From Chromatiales bacterium (GTDB taxonomy: Bacteria > Pseudomonadota > Gammaproteobacteria > Thiohalospirales > Thiohalospiraceae): a DNA stretch of 15,169 nt. The notes beneath the pieces were generated by a model. That model had not been told where the DNA came from, ran no database searches, and worked only from the letters and a program-made list of their open reading frames with translations. The stretch is taken from positions 1-15,169 of the forward strand of contig JALSRO010000181.1 of the NCBI GenBank assembly GCA_026984715.1, given 5' to 3'. Both the position numbers and the translations under genes were made by a program. Position 1 is the stretch's first letter; every line of letters starts with the position of its first letter. This document shows, piece after piece, positions 1 to 6,870 of this stretch.

Positions 1-297
1 ATCACCGGGCCGCAGATGTGAAGGAGAGATGGAAAATGAGCTGCGCCGCAGTTCGGCAACCGTCCGCGGCACTTCCATGCCAGCCTGGTGATAGGCGTAG
101 TAAACCAACCCACTACAGTCCATGCCCCGTGGCGAAGCTCCTCCGTAACGGTACGGCACGCCAATCATCGCCAGAGCGACATCGGCGACCATTGCATGGT
201 TGCCGGCTGCGGCGGAACCGGTCGGTGGGGCCGAGGCGCACCCGGCAACCAGGGTGAGAGACAGCAACAACAGCAAGAAACAAACCAACCTGACCAT
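1..297 (-). CDS. NlpC/P60 family lipoprotein, C-terminus cut by window edge
   Basis: Predicted cell-wall peptidase anchored as a lipoprotein; NlpC/P60 enzymes cleave peptide bonds in peptidoglycan stems. Reading from an ATG at 297, the 99 visible residues begin with a hydrophobic signal peptide ending in the lipobox LVAGC (Cys20 the lipidation site). After a short Ala/Pro/Gly linker comes the start of the catalytic domain, including GVPYRYGGASPRGMDCSG, whose Cys in DCSG is the expected nucleophile. The catalytic His and third polar residue lie outside the window. It is divergent from the gnnA gene, with a 165-base gap that must hold both promoters; I could not assign either with confidence. 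The signal peptide and DCSG motif make the family call firm; the exact substrate cannot be told. Confidence 0.88.
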   Translation of the reverse strand, partial: MVRLVCFLLLLLSLTLVAGCASAPPTGSAAAGNHAMVADVALAMIGVPYRYGGASPRGMDCSGLVYYAYHQAGMEVPRTVAELRRSSFSISPSHLRPGD

Positions 298-462
298 ATG
301 CTCTCAAATCTCCAGGATCCATTGCTGCAAAATCAAACCGTTGCGACACCGCGACGCACCGGGAACCTCCATCGGCCCGAAGCGCCGGACACGATGCAAC
401 TACAGCGTACTCCGGCTTTCATAGTAAGATAAAAGGAATCGAAAGGACAGAGTCGGAACCCG

Positions 463-1410
463 ATGCAAAAACTCAATACCGCCGTTGTCGGCGCTGGTTA
501 TCTTGGCCGCTTTCATGCCCACAAATATGCCATGTTGCCCGAATCGAGACTGGTCGCCGTATGCGACATCGATATCGACACCGCGCGCGCAGTTGCCGAG
601 GAACTCGATACAGAGGCGATAGCGGAGTATCGCGACTTGGCGGGCAGGGTCGACGCGGTCAGTATCGTGGTTCCCACCCGTCAGCACCATGCTGTCGCCA
701 AATGGTTTCTGGAGAATGGTATCCATGTCCTGCTGGAGAAACCCATCACCACCACTGTCTTCGAGGCGCGGGAACTGGTAGCCGCCGCCAGGCGCTGGGA
801 CAGGATCCTCCAGGTAGGCCATCTGGAAAGGTTCAACCCGGCCATTCTGGCGCTGGAGAAACTCATCACCCGGCCGCGATTCATCGAATCTCACCGGCTC
901 GCTCCGTTCAATCCAAGGGGAGCGGATGTAAATGTGATTCTGGATCTGATGATCCATGACATCGATATCATTCTCGACATGGTCCGGTCTCCGGTAAGAC
1001 GGATCGACGCGAACGGTGTCGCGGTGCTCTCCCGGGACGTCGATATTGCAAATGTACGGATTCAGTTTGAAAACGGCTGTGTCGCCAACGTTACAGCCAG
1101 CCGCGCCAGCGTAAAACAGGAGCGCAAGATGCGCCTGTTCCAGCCCGACAGCTATATTGCCATCGATTTCCAGAACAAGAAGCTGGAGATCTGCCGAAAG
1201 GGCGACGCAGAACAGTTCCCCGGCGTTGCGGCCATCGAATCGGAGCAGCGCGCCTTCGAACAGGGTGATGCGCTGCTGAGCGAAATCACATCCTTTCTCG
1301 ACGCGGTACGCCACAACCGCAGACCTGTGGTGAGCGGTGAAGATGGTCTGCGCGCTCTGGAAACCGCACTGACAATCTCTGACAAACTGCAAAAGGAGCC
1401 TGTTCGATGA
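463..1410 (+). CDS. gnnA: Gfo/Idh/MocA-family UDP-sugar 3-dehydrogenase, GnnA-like
   Basis: Probable NAD-dependent oxidoreductase that oxidises the 3-OH of UDP-GlcNAc to a 3-keto sugar, the first step toward UDP-GlcNAc3N for lipid A. Seen: an N-terminal Rossmann fold with GAGYLG at residues 10-15, the family's EKP motif at 92-94, and HDIDI at 165-169 in the C-terminal substrate domain. Its 315 residues are usual for the family. Its stop overlaps the aminotransferase start by four bases, and lpxB follows in the same operon. As I recall, gnnA and gnnB lie between lpxA and lpxB in Acidithiobacillus ferrooxidans, so the GnnA assignment rests mainly on context. Alternative: a WbpB/WlbA-like dehydrogenase making O-antigen sugars. 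The family is certain; the substrate is inferred. The ATG at 463 has only a moderate purine-rich site upstream. Confidence 0.82.
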   Translation: MQKLNTAVVGAGYLGRFHAHKYAMLPESRLVAVCDIDIDTARAVAEELDTEAIAEYRDLAGRVDAVSIVVPTRQHHAVAKWFLENGIHVLLEKPITTTVFEARELVAAARRWDRILQVGHLERFNPAILALEKLITRPRFIESHRLAPFNPRGADVNVILDLMIHDIDIILDMVRSPVRRIDANGVAVLSRDVDIANVRIQFENGCVANVTASRASVKQERKMRLFQPDSYIAIDFQNKKLEICRKGDAEQFPGVAAIESEQRAFEQGDALLSEITSFLDAVRHNRRPVVSGEDGLRALETALTISDKLQKEPVR

Positions 1411-2507
1411 TCCCGATGGTCGATCTCAAAACCCAGTACCAGCAGATCAGGCTGGAGATAGAGGAAGGTCTGCTGCGGGTTCTGGAAGATGCCCACTTTA
1501 TCCTGGGCCCCAATGTACAGGCCTTCGAGCAGGAAGCGGCCGACTATCTTGGGGTGCGCCACGCCATCGGTTGTGCCTCCGGCACCGATGCGCTGCACTT
1601 GGCGTTGGCGGCGGCGGGAATAGAGGCCGGCGACGAGGTGATCACCACGCCCTTCACCTTCATCGCCACAGCGGAAGCCATCTGTTACCTGGGCGCCAGG
1701 CCGGTATTCGTGGATATCGACCCCCAAACGTTCAACATCGACATCACCCAGATCGAGGCGGCCATAACTCGCCGGACCAAGGCCATCCTGCCGGTACACC
1801 TGTTCGGTCAGCCGGTGGATATGGACTCTCTGATGGAGATTGCAGAACGACACGGACTCAAGGTGATAGAGGATTGTGCGCAATCCTTTGGCGCCCAATA
1901 CCGGGGCAGGCAGACCGGCACCTTCGGAGATGCCGGCTGCTTCAGCTTCTTCCCCAGCAAAAACCTGGGCTGTTTTGGCGATGGAGGAATGATCACCACC
2001 CACTCCGACGAGATGGCGGAGAAGCTGAAAGTGCTGCGCAATCACGGTTCCAGACAGCGCTATCACCACAGCATCATCGGATACAACAGCCGCCTGGACG
2101 AGCTTCAGGCAGTCATTCTACGCACCAAACTGAAGCGCGTCGATGCCTACAACCAGGGACGCCGTGCGGCCGCCCATCTCTATTCGGAAAAGCTCTCCGG
2201 TCTGCCCGGAATCGTTCCGCCCCACGAAGGAAGCACCGGATTGCATGTCTATCACCAGTACACCCTGCTCACTCCCAACCGGAAAGCCATCATGCGGGAT
2301 CTGGACGAGGCAGGGATCAGTTCGGCCATCTACTACCCCATCCCCCTACACAGGCAGGAGGTGTTTGCGGATCACTATCGGGGGCTCTCTCTGCCGGTCA
2401 GCGAAGCGGTGGCGGAACAGTGCCTGTCACTACCCATCTATCCGGAACTCAGCAGCGAGCAGATCCATACCATTGTGGAAGTGGTCAAGTGCCATGCAGG
2501 AGGGTGA
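1407..2507 (+). CDS. gnnB: DegT/DnrJ/EryC1/StrS aminotransferase, GnnB-like
   Basis: PLP-dependent sugar aminotransferase, predicted to transaminate the 3-keto-UDP-GlcNAc from the preceding gene to UDP-GlcNAc3N, with glutamate as likely amino donor. The 366 residues show family landmarks: GCASGTDALHLAL near 55-67 for phosphate binding, EDCAQSFGA near 155-163 (Asp156 facing the PLP ring), and FSFFPSKNLG with Lys185 as the Schiff-base lysine, followed by GDGGMI. The start codon overlaps the gnnA stop (ATGA), which implies translational coupling. The lpxB start lies inside its last 14 bases. The paired dehydrogenase and adjacent lpxB point to lipid A rather than O-antigen synthesis, but WbpE/WlbC-type enzymes look alike, so the specific role is inferred. 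Confidence 0.84.
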   Translation: MIPMVDLKTQYQQIRLEIEEGLLRVLEDAHFILGPNVQAFEQEAADYLGVRHAIGCASGTDALHLALAAAGIEAGDEVITTPFTFIATAEAICYLGARPVFVDIDPQTFNIDITQIEAAITRRTKAILPVHLFGQPVDMDSLMEIAERHGLKVIEDCAQSFGAQYRGRQTGTFGDAGCFSFFPSKNLGCFGDGGMITTHSDEMAEKLKVLRNHGSRQRYHHSIIGYNSRLDELQAVILRTKLKRVDAYNQGRRAAAHLYSEKLSGLPGIVPPHEGSTGLHVYHQYTLLTPNRKAIMRDLDEAGISSAIYYPIPLHRQEVFADHYRGLSLPVSEAVAEQCLSLPIYPELSSEQIHTIVEVVKCHAGG

Positions 2508-3726
2508 AGGAAACAGGCGGATCATGATAGTTGCCGGGGAGGCCTCCGGCGATCTCCATGGGGGAAATCTGGTAAAGGCGCTGACACGTCTCGATCCCAC
2601 GATAGAGCTTTTCGGCATCGGCGGCAGCCAAATGCGCTCCGCCGGCGTCGACATCCGGGTAGACATATCCGAACTGGCGGTGATGGGGTTGACCGAAGTG
2701 CTGCTCCACTATCGCCGGCTGCGGCGCATCCTGCGCCAAATGCAGAAACTGCTGCACCGCGAGCGGCCCGATCTCCTCGTCACAGTGGACTACCCCGGCT
2801 TCAATCTGCGTCTGGCAAAGACCGCCCGCGCACTCGGGATCAAGGTCCTCCACTATATCAGTCCCCAGGTGTGGGCATGGCGTGAGCACCGGGTGAGGAG
2901 CATCGCCAAACGGGTGGACATGATGGCGGTATTGCTTCCGTTCGAGGCGCAATTCTATCGGCAGCGAAACATACCGGTGCGTTTCGTCGGACATCCCCTC
3001 GTGGACAGCGCCAGACCCGCGATGGGACGCAGCGAGGCACAGCGATTGATCGGACTGGATCCCGCCCGCCAGACCGTCGGCCTCCTCCCTGGCAGCCGCA
3101 AAGGCGAGCTGAAACGGCTGATGCCTCTCCTCCTGGAATCCGTACGACTACTATCACGGCGCCTCCCCGGCCTGCAGCTCGTTCTGCCACTGGCATCCAG
3201 CCTGGAACTGCAGGAGCTCTCTCCATGGCTCGAGCCCATACCAACCGGAGAGCACCAAAATCAGATTCACCCAATGCGCTTCCGGAACGACGGCTCCCTG
3301 CAGCTCACCGTCACCCGGGGGTGTGGCTATGACACCATGCAGTGCTGCGACATGGCCATTACCGCCTCCGGGACAGCCACCCTGGAGCTGGCACTACTGG
3401 GGATCCCCATGGTGATTGTCTACAAGGTCGCCCCGCTGACCTATACTATTGCAAGGCGGATGATCACCATTCCCAATGTCGGTTTGGTAAACATCGTTGC
3501 GCAGCAACCGATTGTGCCGGAGTTTATCCAGCACCGGGCCACCCCCGACAGGATAGGCGCCGCAGCGGAGCGCTATCTCACGGAACCCGACCTTGCGTGG
3601 CGGACACGAGAGAGTCTGGCTGGGGTGCGGCGGGCCCTGGGAAAGCCCGGCGGCTCAGAGAATGTTGCACGGCTGGTACTGGAGATGTTAGAAAAAGATG
3701 TCACTGTCTCAACCATCCAGGAGTAG
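2494..3726 (+). CDS. lpxB: lipid-A-disaccharide synthase LpxB
   Basis: Peripheral membrane glycosyltransferase (GT19) that condenses lipid X with UDP-2,3-diacyl-glucosamine to give the lipid A disaccharide. Diagnostic segments are IVAGEASGDLHGG near the N-terminus, VTVDYPGFNLRLA, HYISPQVWAW, FVGHPLVD, GLLPGSRKGELKRL and ITASGTATLELALL. I chose the ATG at 2494, which gives about ten residues before the VAGE motif as in E. coli LpxB and overlaps gnnB; an internal ATG at 2524 would start right at that motif. The 410 residues exceed the usual 380 or so; the excess appears to lie around residues 250-285, in a stretch (HQNQIHPMRFRNDG) before the ASGTATLE motif. If gnnA and gnnB are correct, its substrates would be diamino-sugar analogues of the classical ones. 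Confidence 0.95.
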   Translation: MQEGEGNRRIMIVAGEASGDLHGGNLVKALTRLDPTIELFGIGGSQMRSAGVDIRVDISELAVMGLTEVLLHYRRLRRILRQMQKLLHRERPDLLVTVDYPGFNLRLAKTARALGIKVLHYISPQVWAWREHRVRSIAKRVDMMAVLLPFEAQFYRQRNIPVRFVGHPLVDSARPAMGRSEAQRLIGLDPARQTVGLLPGSRKGELKRLMPLLLESVRLLSRRLPGLQLVLPLASSLELQELSPWLEPIPTGEHQNQIHPMRFRNDGSLQLTVTRGCGYDTMQCCDMAITASGTATLELALLGIPMVIVYKVAPLTYTIARRMITIPNVGLVNIVAQQPIVPEFIQHRATPDRIGAAAERYLTEPDLAWRTRESLAGVRRALGKPGGSENVARLVLEMLEKDVTVSTIQE

Positions 3727-3729
3727 GTA

Positions 3730-4080
3730 ATGAAAGGTATGTTATTGGCTGTGGGCACCATTGGTTCCCTGTTACTGACATCGAGCTGCACCCAGGAGAT
3801 GCAAAACCAGCTGGGGCGTGCGGTACAGAACTATACCGGTACCGACGGAGTGCTGGATGTCTATGCCGGCGACAAGCTGGTAAAACGCTTCATTCAGATC
3901 GACAAGATAACCACCGCCTACAGCACTTCGAGTGGAGATACCCCCAGGCCTTATCGCTATGGTTACGGCGTCCTGGACGAGAACCAGAACTACCTCAAGG
4001 ATCCGGGTGAAAAAAAGGTGTATTTCGAGTTCAGTGATTACTCAACCAGCTATATTTTCTATGAAAACACCAAGGATTGA
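3730..4080 (+). CDS. small lipoprotein of unknown function
   Basis: A 116-residue predicted lipoprotein. The N-terminus has a short positive region, a hydrophobic stretch and the lipobox LTSSC with Cys20 as the lipidation site. The mature part is polar and includes the Tyr-rich segments RPYRYGYGVLDEN and YFEFSDYSTSYIFYE, suggesting a small beta-rich fold. It begins three bases after the lpxB stop, with GGAG just upstream, so it is probably translated from the lpxB transcript. I do not recognise the family. Position and export signal suggest an outer-membrane or periplasmic role, perhaps envelope assembly, but nothing in the sequence shows what it does. Confidence 0.75.
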   Translation: MKGMLLAVGTIGSLLLTSSCTQEMQNQLGRAVQNYTGTDGVLDVYAGDKLVKRFIQIDKITTAYSTSSGDTPRPYRYGYGVLDENQNYLKDPGEKKVYFEFSDYSTSYIFYENTKD

Positions 4081-4143
4081 TACCAGACAGCCGGGACCAA
4101 ACCCCGTCCAGTCCGGCACCGGGATAACCTGCTCCGGGCCGAC

Positions 4144-4800
4144 ATGAAACATACGGCGAACACCATCCTGCTCGTCTGCCTGTTACTGTTCAGCTACGGC
4201 GCTCCTGCCTGGAAAAGGCCGCACACCGAATACTTCGAGACACTCCCCAAATTTTGGGGGGTACTCTACGCCAATGGTGGAGAAACTCTCTATTGCGGGA
4301 AGAAGTTCGGCAAGCGCCACGGGCGAAACATCAACGCAGAGCATGTATTTCCAATGGCATGGGTCACCAAGGCACTCAAGTGCGGCAAAAGAAAACAGTG
4401 CCGCAAGCGCAGCCGGCGTTTCAACAGGATCGAGGCCGACATGCACAACATCTTCCCCGCCCTGAGCAACATCAACCAGCTACGCAGCGCATACGCCTTC
4501 GCCGAACTCCCCGGTGAACCGGGAAGGGGAAAATGCGACTTCGAGGTAGACAAGAAAAGAAGAGTGGCAGAACCCCGGCCTGCGGTACGGGGCGATATCG
4601 CCCGGGCCATGTTCTACATGAGCAGACAGTACGATCTGAAGCTGTTCGAACGGCAGAAAAAACTGCTATTGCGCTGGCACCGCCAGGATCCACCCTCTGC
4701 AGAAGAGCGCCGGAGAAACGACGTCATTCAGAAAATACAGGGCCGGCGCAACCCTTTTATCGACAACCCCCGCCAGGCAGGGCTACTGTTCAGAAAATGA
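4144..4800 (+). CDS. secreted endonuclease I (EndA/NucM family)
   Basis: Predicted periplasmic or secreted non-specific DNase of the beta-beta-alpha metal family. A signal peptide spans about residues 1-22. The catalytic core is visible: NAEHVFP at 64-70 (His67 the likely general base), then EADMHNIFP at 97-105 and Asn110 for metal binding, with RGDIARAMFYM at 149-159 typical of the C-terminal half. Cys51, 80, 86 and 131 could form disulfides, fitting export. At 218 residues it is close to E. coli EndA. It follows the small lipoprotein after a 63-base gap with a weak ribosome site. Its 3' end overlaps the convergent ctaA gene by 18 bases, so there is no room for a dedicated terminator between them. 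Confidence 0.9.
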   Translation: MKHTANTILLVCLLLFSYGAPAWKRPHTEYFETLPKFWGVLYANGGETLYCGKKFGKRHGRNINAEHVFPMAWVTKALKCGKRKQCRKRSRRFNRIEADMHNIFPALSNINQLRSAYAFAELPGEPGRGKCDFEVDKKRRVAEPRPAVRGDIARAMFYMSRQYDLKLFERQKKLLLRWHRQDPPSAEERRRNDVIQKIQGRRNPFIDNPRQAGLLFRK

Positions 4801-5874
4801 TCGGCTGCCCCCTGTTTGCCAGTTGCCGGAAGATGCGTTGATTCCTGCCAGCCGATTGCTGAGATAGAGCGCAATAGTGAACAGAAGTAGTGCCCCGGCC
4901 TGATGGGCTGCGGCAACGGGAACCGGGACAGCCAACAGCAGCGTGGTGATACCCAAACCAATCTGCAGCAGGAGTGCAGCGAGCAGCAGGTGCACCCCTA
5001 TTCCGACAGAAGGGTTCCACGCCACCCTCCTGGCCCGCCACCAGAAGAGAGGAACAATCGCAAAGAGCAGCGTTGCCAGCAGCCTGTGATTGAACTGAAT
5101 CGTGGCGATATTCTCGAACCAGTTCCTCCACCAGGGCTGCAACAGATACATTCCCTCCGGGTAGAAACGCCCCGCCATCAGCGGGAATGTATTGAAGGTA
5201 AACCCGGCCTTCGTTCCGGCAACAAAACCGCCCGAAAGCATCGTCACAAAAACAAGCGCAGTGATGAAAAGTGAAAACCGCGCCAACGCTGCTCGGTTGC
5301 CCCCATCCCCCGGTGGGAACTCCACTCGTTCGAACAGCAGGCCCAGTGCAACCCAGAAGATATAGCTATAGACAATCACGGCGAGCGCCAGATGTGCAGT
5401 GAGCCGATACTGGCTCACATGAGGGTCGTTCACCAGCCCGCTCTTGACCATATACCACCCCATCAACCCCTGCATGCCACCAAGGAGGAACATACCGGCA
5501 AGTTTCAACGCAAGCGATCGATCCAGCCAGCCTCTGACGAGGAAGTAGAGAAAAGGCACCAGGAACAGGACACCGATAAAGCGCCCCAACAAACGGTGCG
5601 CGTACTCGAACCAAAAAATGGATTTGAACTCCTCCAGCGACATATGGAGATTTTTCAGCTTGTACTCCGGGAACTGTTGATAGAGCAAGAAATCATCTCT
5701 CCACTCCGCCTCATCGAGTGGCGGCACCACCCCCATGATGGGCTCCCATTGAACCATGGAGAGGCCTGATCCGGTCAGGCGGGTAACGCCACCGAGAACA
5801 ACCATCGAATAGATCACTGCACAGCACAGAAGCAGCCAGATCGCAACTATTTTTTTTCGCCTTCTGTCACTCAT
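4783..5874 (-). CDS. ctaA: heme A synthase CtaA/Cox15
   Basis: Integral membrane enzyme that oxidises the C8 methyl of heme O to the formyl group of heme A. The 363 residues hold about eight hydrophobic segments and the paired heme-binding His: His93 (EYAHRLLGR), His161 (RLTAHL), His263 (FNHRLLA) and His324 (AAAHQAGALLLF). The opening GGVTRLTGSGLSMVQW and the long loop after the first helix resemble the Cox15-like class of proteobacteria and mitochondria. I start at the ATG at 5874; the reading frame stays open to a GTG at 5952, but those 26 extra residues lack family character. It is divergent from the CuA oxidoreductase operon, whose last gene ctaB supplies its substrate, so heme A is probably made for that enzyme. 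Its own promoter could not be resolved. Confidence 0.93.
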   Translation of the reverse strand: MSDRRRKKIVAIWLLLCCAVIYSMVVLGGVTRLTGSGLSMVQWEPIMGVVPPLDEAEWRDDFLLYQQFPEYKLKNLHMSLEEFKSIFWFEYAHRLLGRFIGVLFLVPFLYFLVRGWLDRSLALKLAGMFLLGGMQGLMGWYMVKSGLVNDPHVSQYRLTAHLALAVIVYSYIFWVALGLLFERVEFPPGDGGNRAALARFSLFITALVFVTMLSGGFVAGTKAGFTFNTFPLMAGRFYPEGMYLLQPWWRNWFENIATIQFNHRLLATLLFAIVPLFWWRARRVAWNPSVGIGVHLLLAALLLQIGLGITTLLLAVPVPVAAAHQAGALLLFTIALYLSNRLAGINASSGNWQTGGSRSFSEQ

Positions 5875-6055
5875 ATTCCATTCCGACGACCCAAACACCC
5901 CAACCCCTCGATACACATACGGAGTTCCAACCAATGGTTGGGCGCTTTTCACTTCGTGGGTATCAGGTTACGCGTTAGATACTATCACGAAAAACAATTC
6001 GAATTTGCCTCAATTATTTGAGAAAAAATAATCACACTATTTTTGCCTTTGCCAT

Positions 6056-6069
6056 TTGACCTACATCAA
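6056..6069 (+). promoter_or_regulatory. FNR/DNR-type box upstream of the CuA oxidoreductase operon
   Basis: TTGAC-CTAC-ATCAA matches nine of the ten conserved positions of the TTGAT-N4-ATCAA palindrome bound by Fnr, Anr and Dnr. Its centre is about 40.5 bases before the start point implied by the -10-like TATCGT at 6091-6096, the spacing of class II activation. The first gene starts at 6149 behind an AGGAGAG site. Because a Dnr-type gene lies in the window, Dnr is the likeliest activator, though Fnr reads almost the same site. The box is 182 bases from the ctaA start and could also affect that gene. Confidence 0.75.
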
Positions 6070-6090
6070 GGATAACCGCCGGGACAGGCG

Positions 6091-6096
6091 TATCGT
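6091..6096 (+). promoter_or_regulatory. -10 element of the CuA oxidoreductase operon
   Basis: TATCGT keeps TAT and the final T of the sigma-70 -10 consensus and lies 28.5 bases from the centre of the FNR/DNR box. There is no good -35, as expected for an activator-dependent class II promoter. The implied start near 6103 leaves a leader of about 45 bases. Confidence 0.5.
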
Positions 6097-6148
6097 AAAA
6101 ACTCGACAAACCCTTTCCCGACGTCTCGAGAAACAACAGGAGAGTACC

Positions 6149-6313
6149 ATGGCGGACCAACCAGACACAGGAGGGGCTCCGGACAGGGTTCCCTTCTGGC
6201 AGAACCTGCTCGACAATCCTTTTCTGCTCCTTTTCCTGGGGATCACCGTCCCCGCCGTCTTCTATATCATCTGGGGCGTGATGGAGATCGCCAATCTCCC
6301 CGTCGCCGATTAA
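6149..6313 (+). CDS. single-helix small subunit of the heme-copper oxidoreductase (subunit IIa-like)
   Basis: A 54-residue protein with a polar N-terminus, one transmembrane helix at about residues 24-47 (LLLFLGITVPAVFYIIWGV) and a short tail ending NLPVAD. It starts at an ATG with CAGGAGAG seven to eight bases upstream; the longer open frame to 6056 would run through the regulatory box and is not credible. It lies 15 bases before the CuA subunit gene. Its size, single helix and position recall the subunit IIa of ba3-type (B-family) oxidases, such as the 34-residue one in Thermus. That match is by analogy, not by a conserved motif. A role in assembly or stability of subunits I and II is likely. 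Confidence 0.78.
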   Translation: MADQPDTGGAPDRVPFWQNLLDNPFLLLFLGITVPAVFYIIWGVMEIANLPVAD

Positions 6314-6328
6314 GGGAGGGATGCAACC

Positions 6329-6865
6329 ATGAGTTCATTTCAACCCCCCGCCGACCGTCTCTGGTGGAAAACCCCGGTCGGAAAGGATGAGATCATCTGG
6401 ATCGGCATCGCGCTGGTCTGGTGTCTCATCATGTTTTTCATGATGCCCTACTGGCATCTCTATGGAAAGCAGAACCTCTCCAGCGAGGCCTATCAGACCA
6501 CTCCCGCAAAGTACAAGGCCAGTGTCGATGCCATGGTGGAGCGCTACAAGACCGGTGAGGAGAAGGGGATCCCCATCGTCTCCCCGCCAGCCGGCAGCGA
6601 TATCTATGTCATGGGGCGCCTCTGGCAGTGGTATCCCATCCTCGAGCTGCAGAAGGGCAGCAGTTACCGCCTGCACCTCTCTTCGCTGGACTGGAACCAC
6701 GGCTTTTCGCTGCAGCCGGTCAATATCAACATGCAGGTGGTTCCCGGCTATGAAATGGTCCTCAACATCACGCCCGACCAGGCCGGTGACTATGCCATCG
6801 TCTGCAATGAATATTGTGGTATTGGACATCACACGATGCTGGGCAAGATCATCGTGAAGGAGTAA
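6329..6865 (+). CDS. CuA-containing subunit II of a B-family-like heme-copper oxidoreductase
   Basis: Membrane-anchored electron-entry subunit, 178 residues. One transmembrane helix at about 21-42 precedes a periplasmic cupredoxin domain. The binuclear CuA ligands are all present: His124 (DWNHGFSL), then Cys159, Glu161 (backbone carbonyl), Cys163, His167 and Met170 in CNEYCGIGHHTM. It can therefore accept electrons from a soluble cytochrome c or cupredoxin. The single N-terminal helix, instead of two, and the short length fit ba3-type subunit II. An AGGGAGGG site lies just upstream of the ATG. It sits between the small subunit and subunit I genes. With subunit I lacking the oxygen-reductase Tyr, this is probably the CuA subunit of a nitric oxide reductase; canonical cNOR uses a cytochrome c subunit (NorC) instead. 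Confidence 0.92.
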   Translation: MSSFQPPADRLWWKTPVGKDEIIWIGIALVWCLIMFFMMPYWHLYGKQNLSSEAYQTTPAKYKASVDAMVERYKTGEEKGIPIVSPPAGSDIYVMGRLWQWYPILELQKGSSYRLHLSSLDWNHGFSLQPVNINMQVVPGYEMVLNITPDQAGDYAIVCNEYCGIGHHTMLGKIIVKE

Positions 6866-6870
6866 TCACA

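Noticed and set aside
18..432. Overlapping plus-strand open frames at the window start
   Set aside because: They lie opposite the NlpC/P60 lipoprotein and its upstream gap, and show no domain or ribosome site.
5875..5952. GTG start at 5952 for ctaA
   Set aside because: The extra 26 residues do not look like the family N-terminus. The ATG at 5874 begins a normal short positive stretch before helix 1.
6009..6022. CTCAA-TTAT-TTGAG as an additional FNR/DNR box
   Set aside because: The half-sites are in the reverse order to TTGAT-N4-ATCAA, so Fnr or Dnr would not read it; listed only as an inverted repeat.
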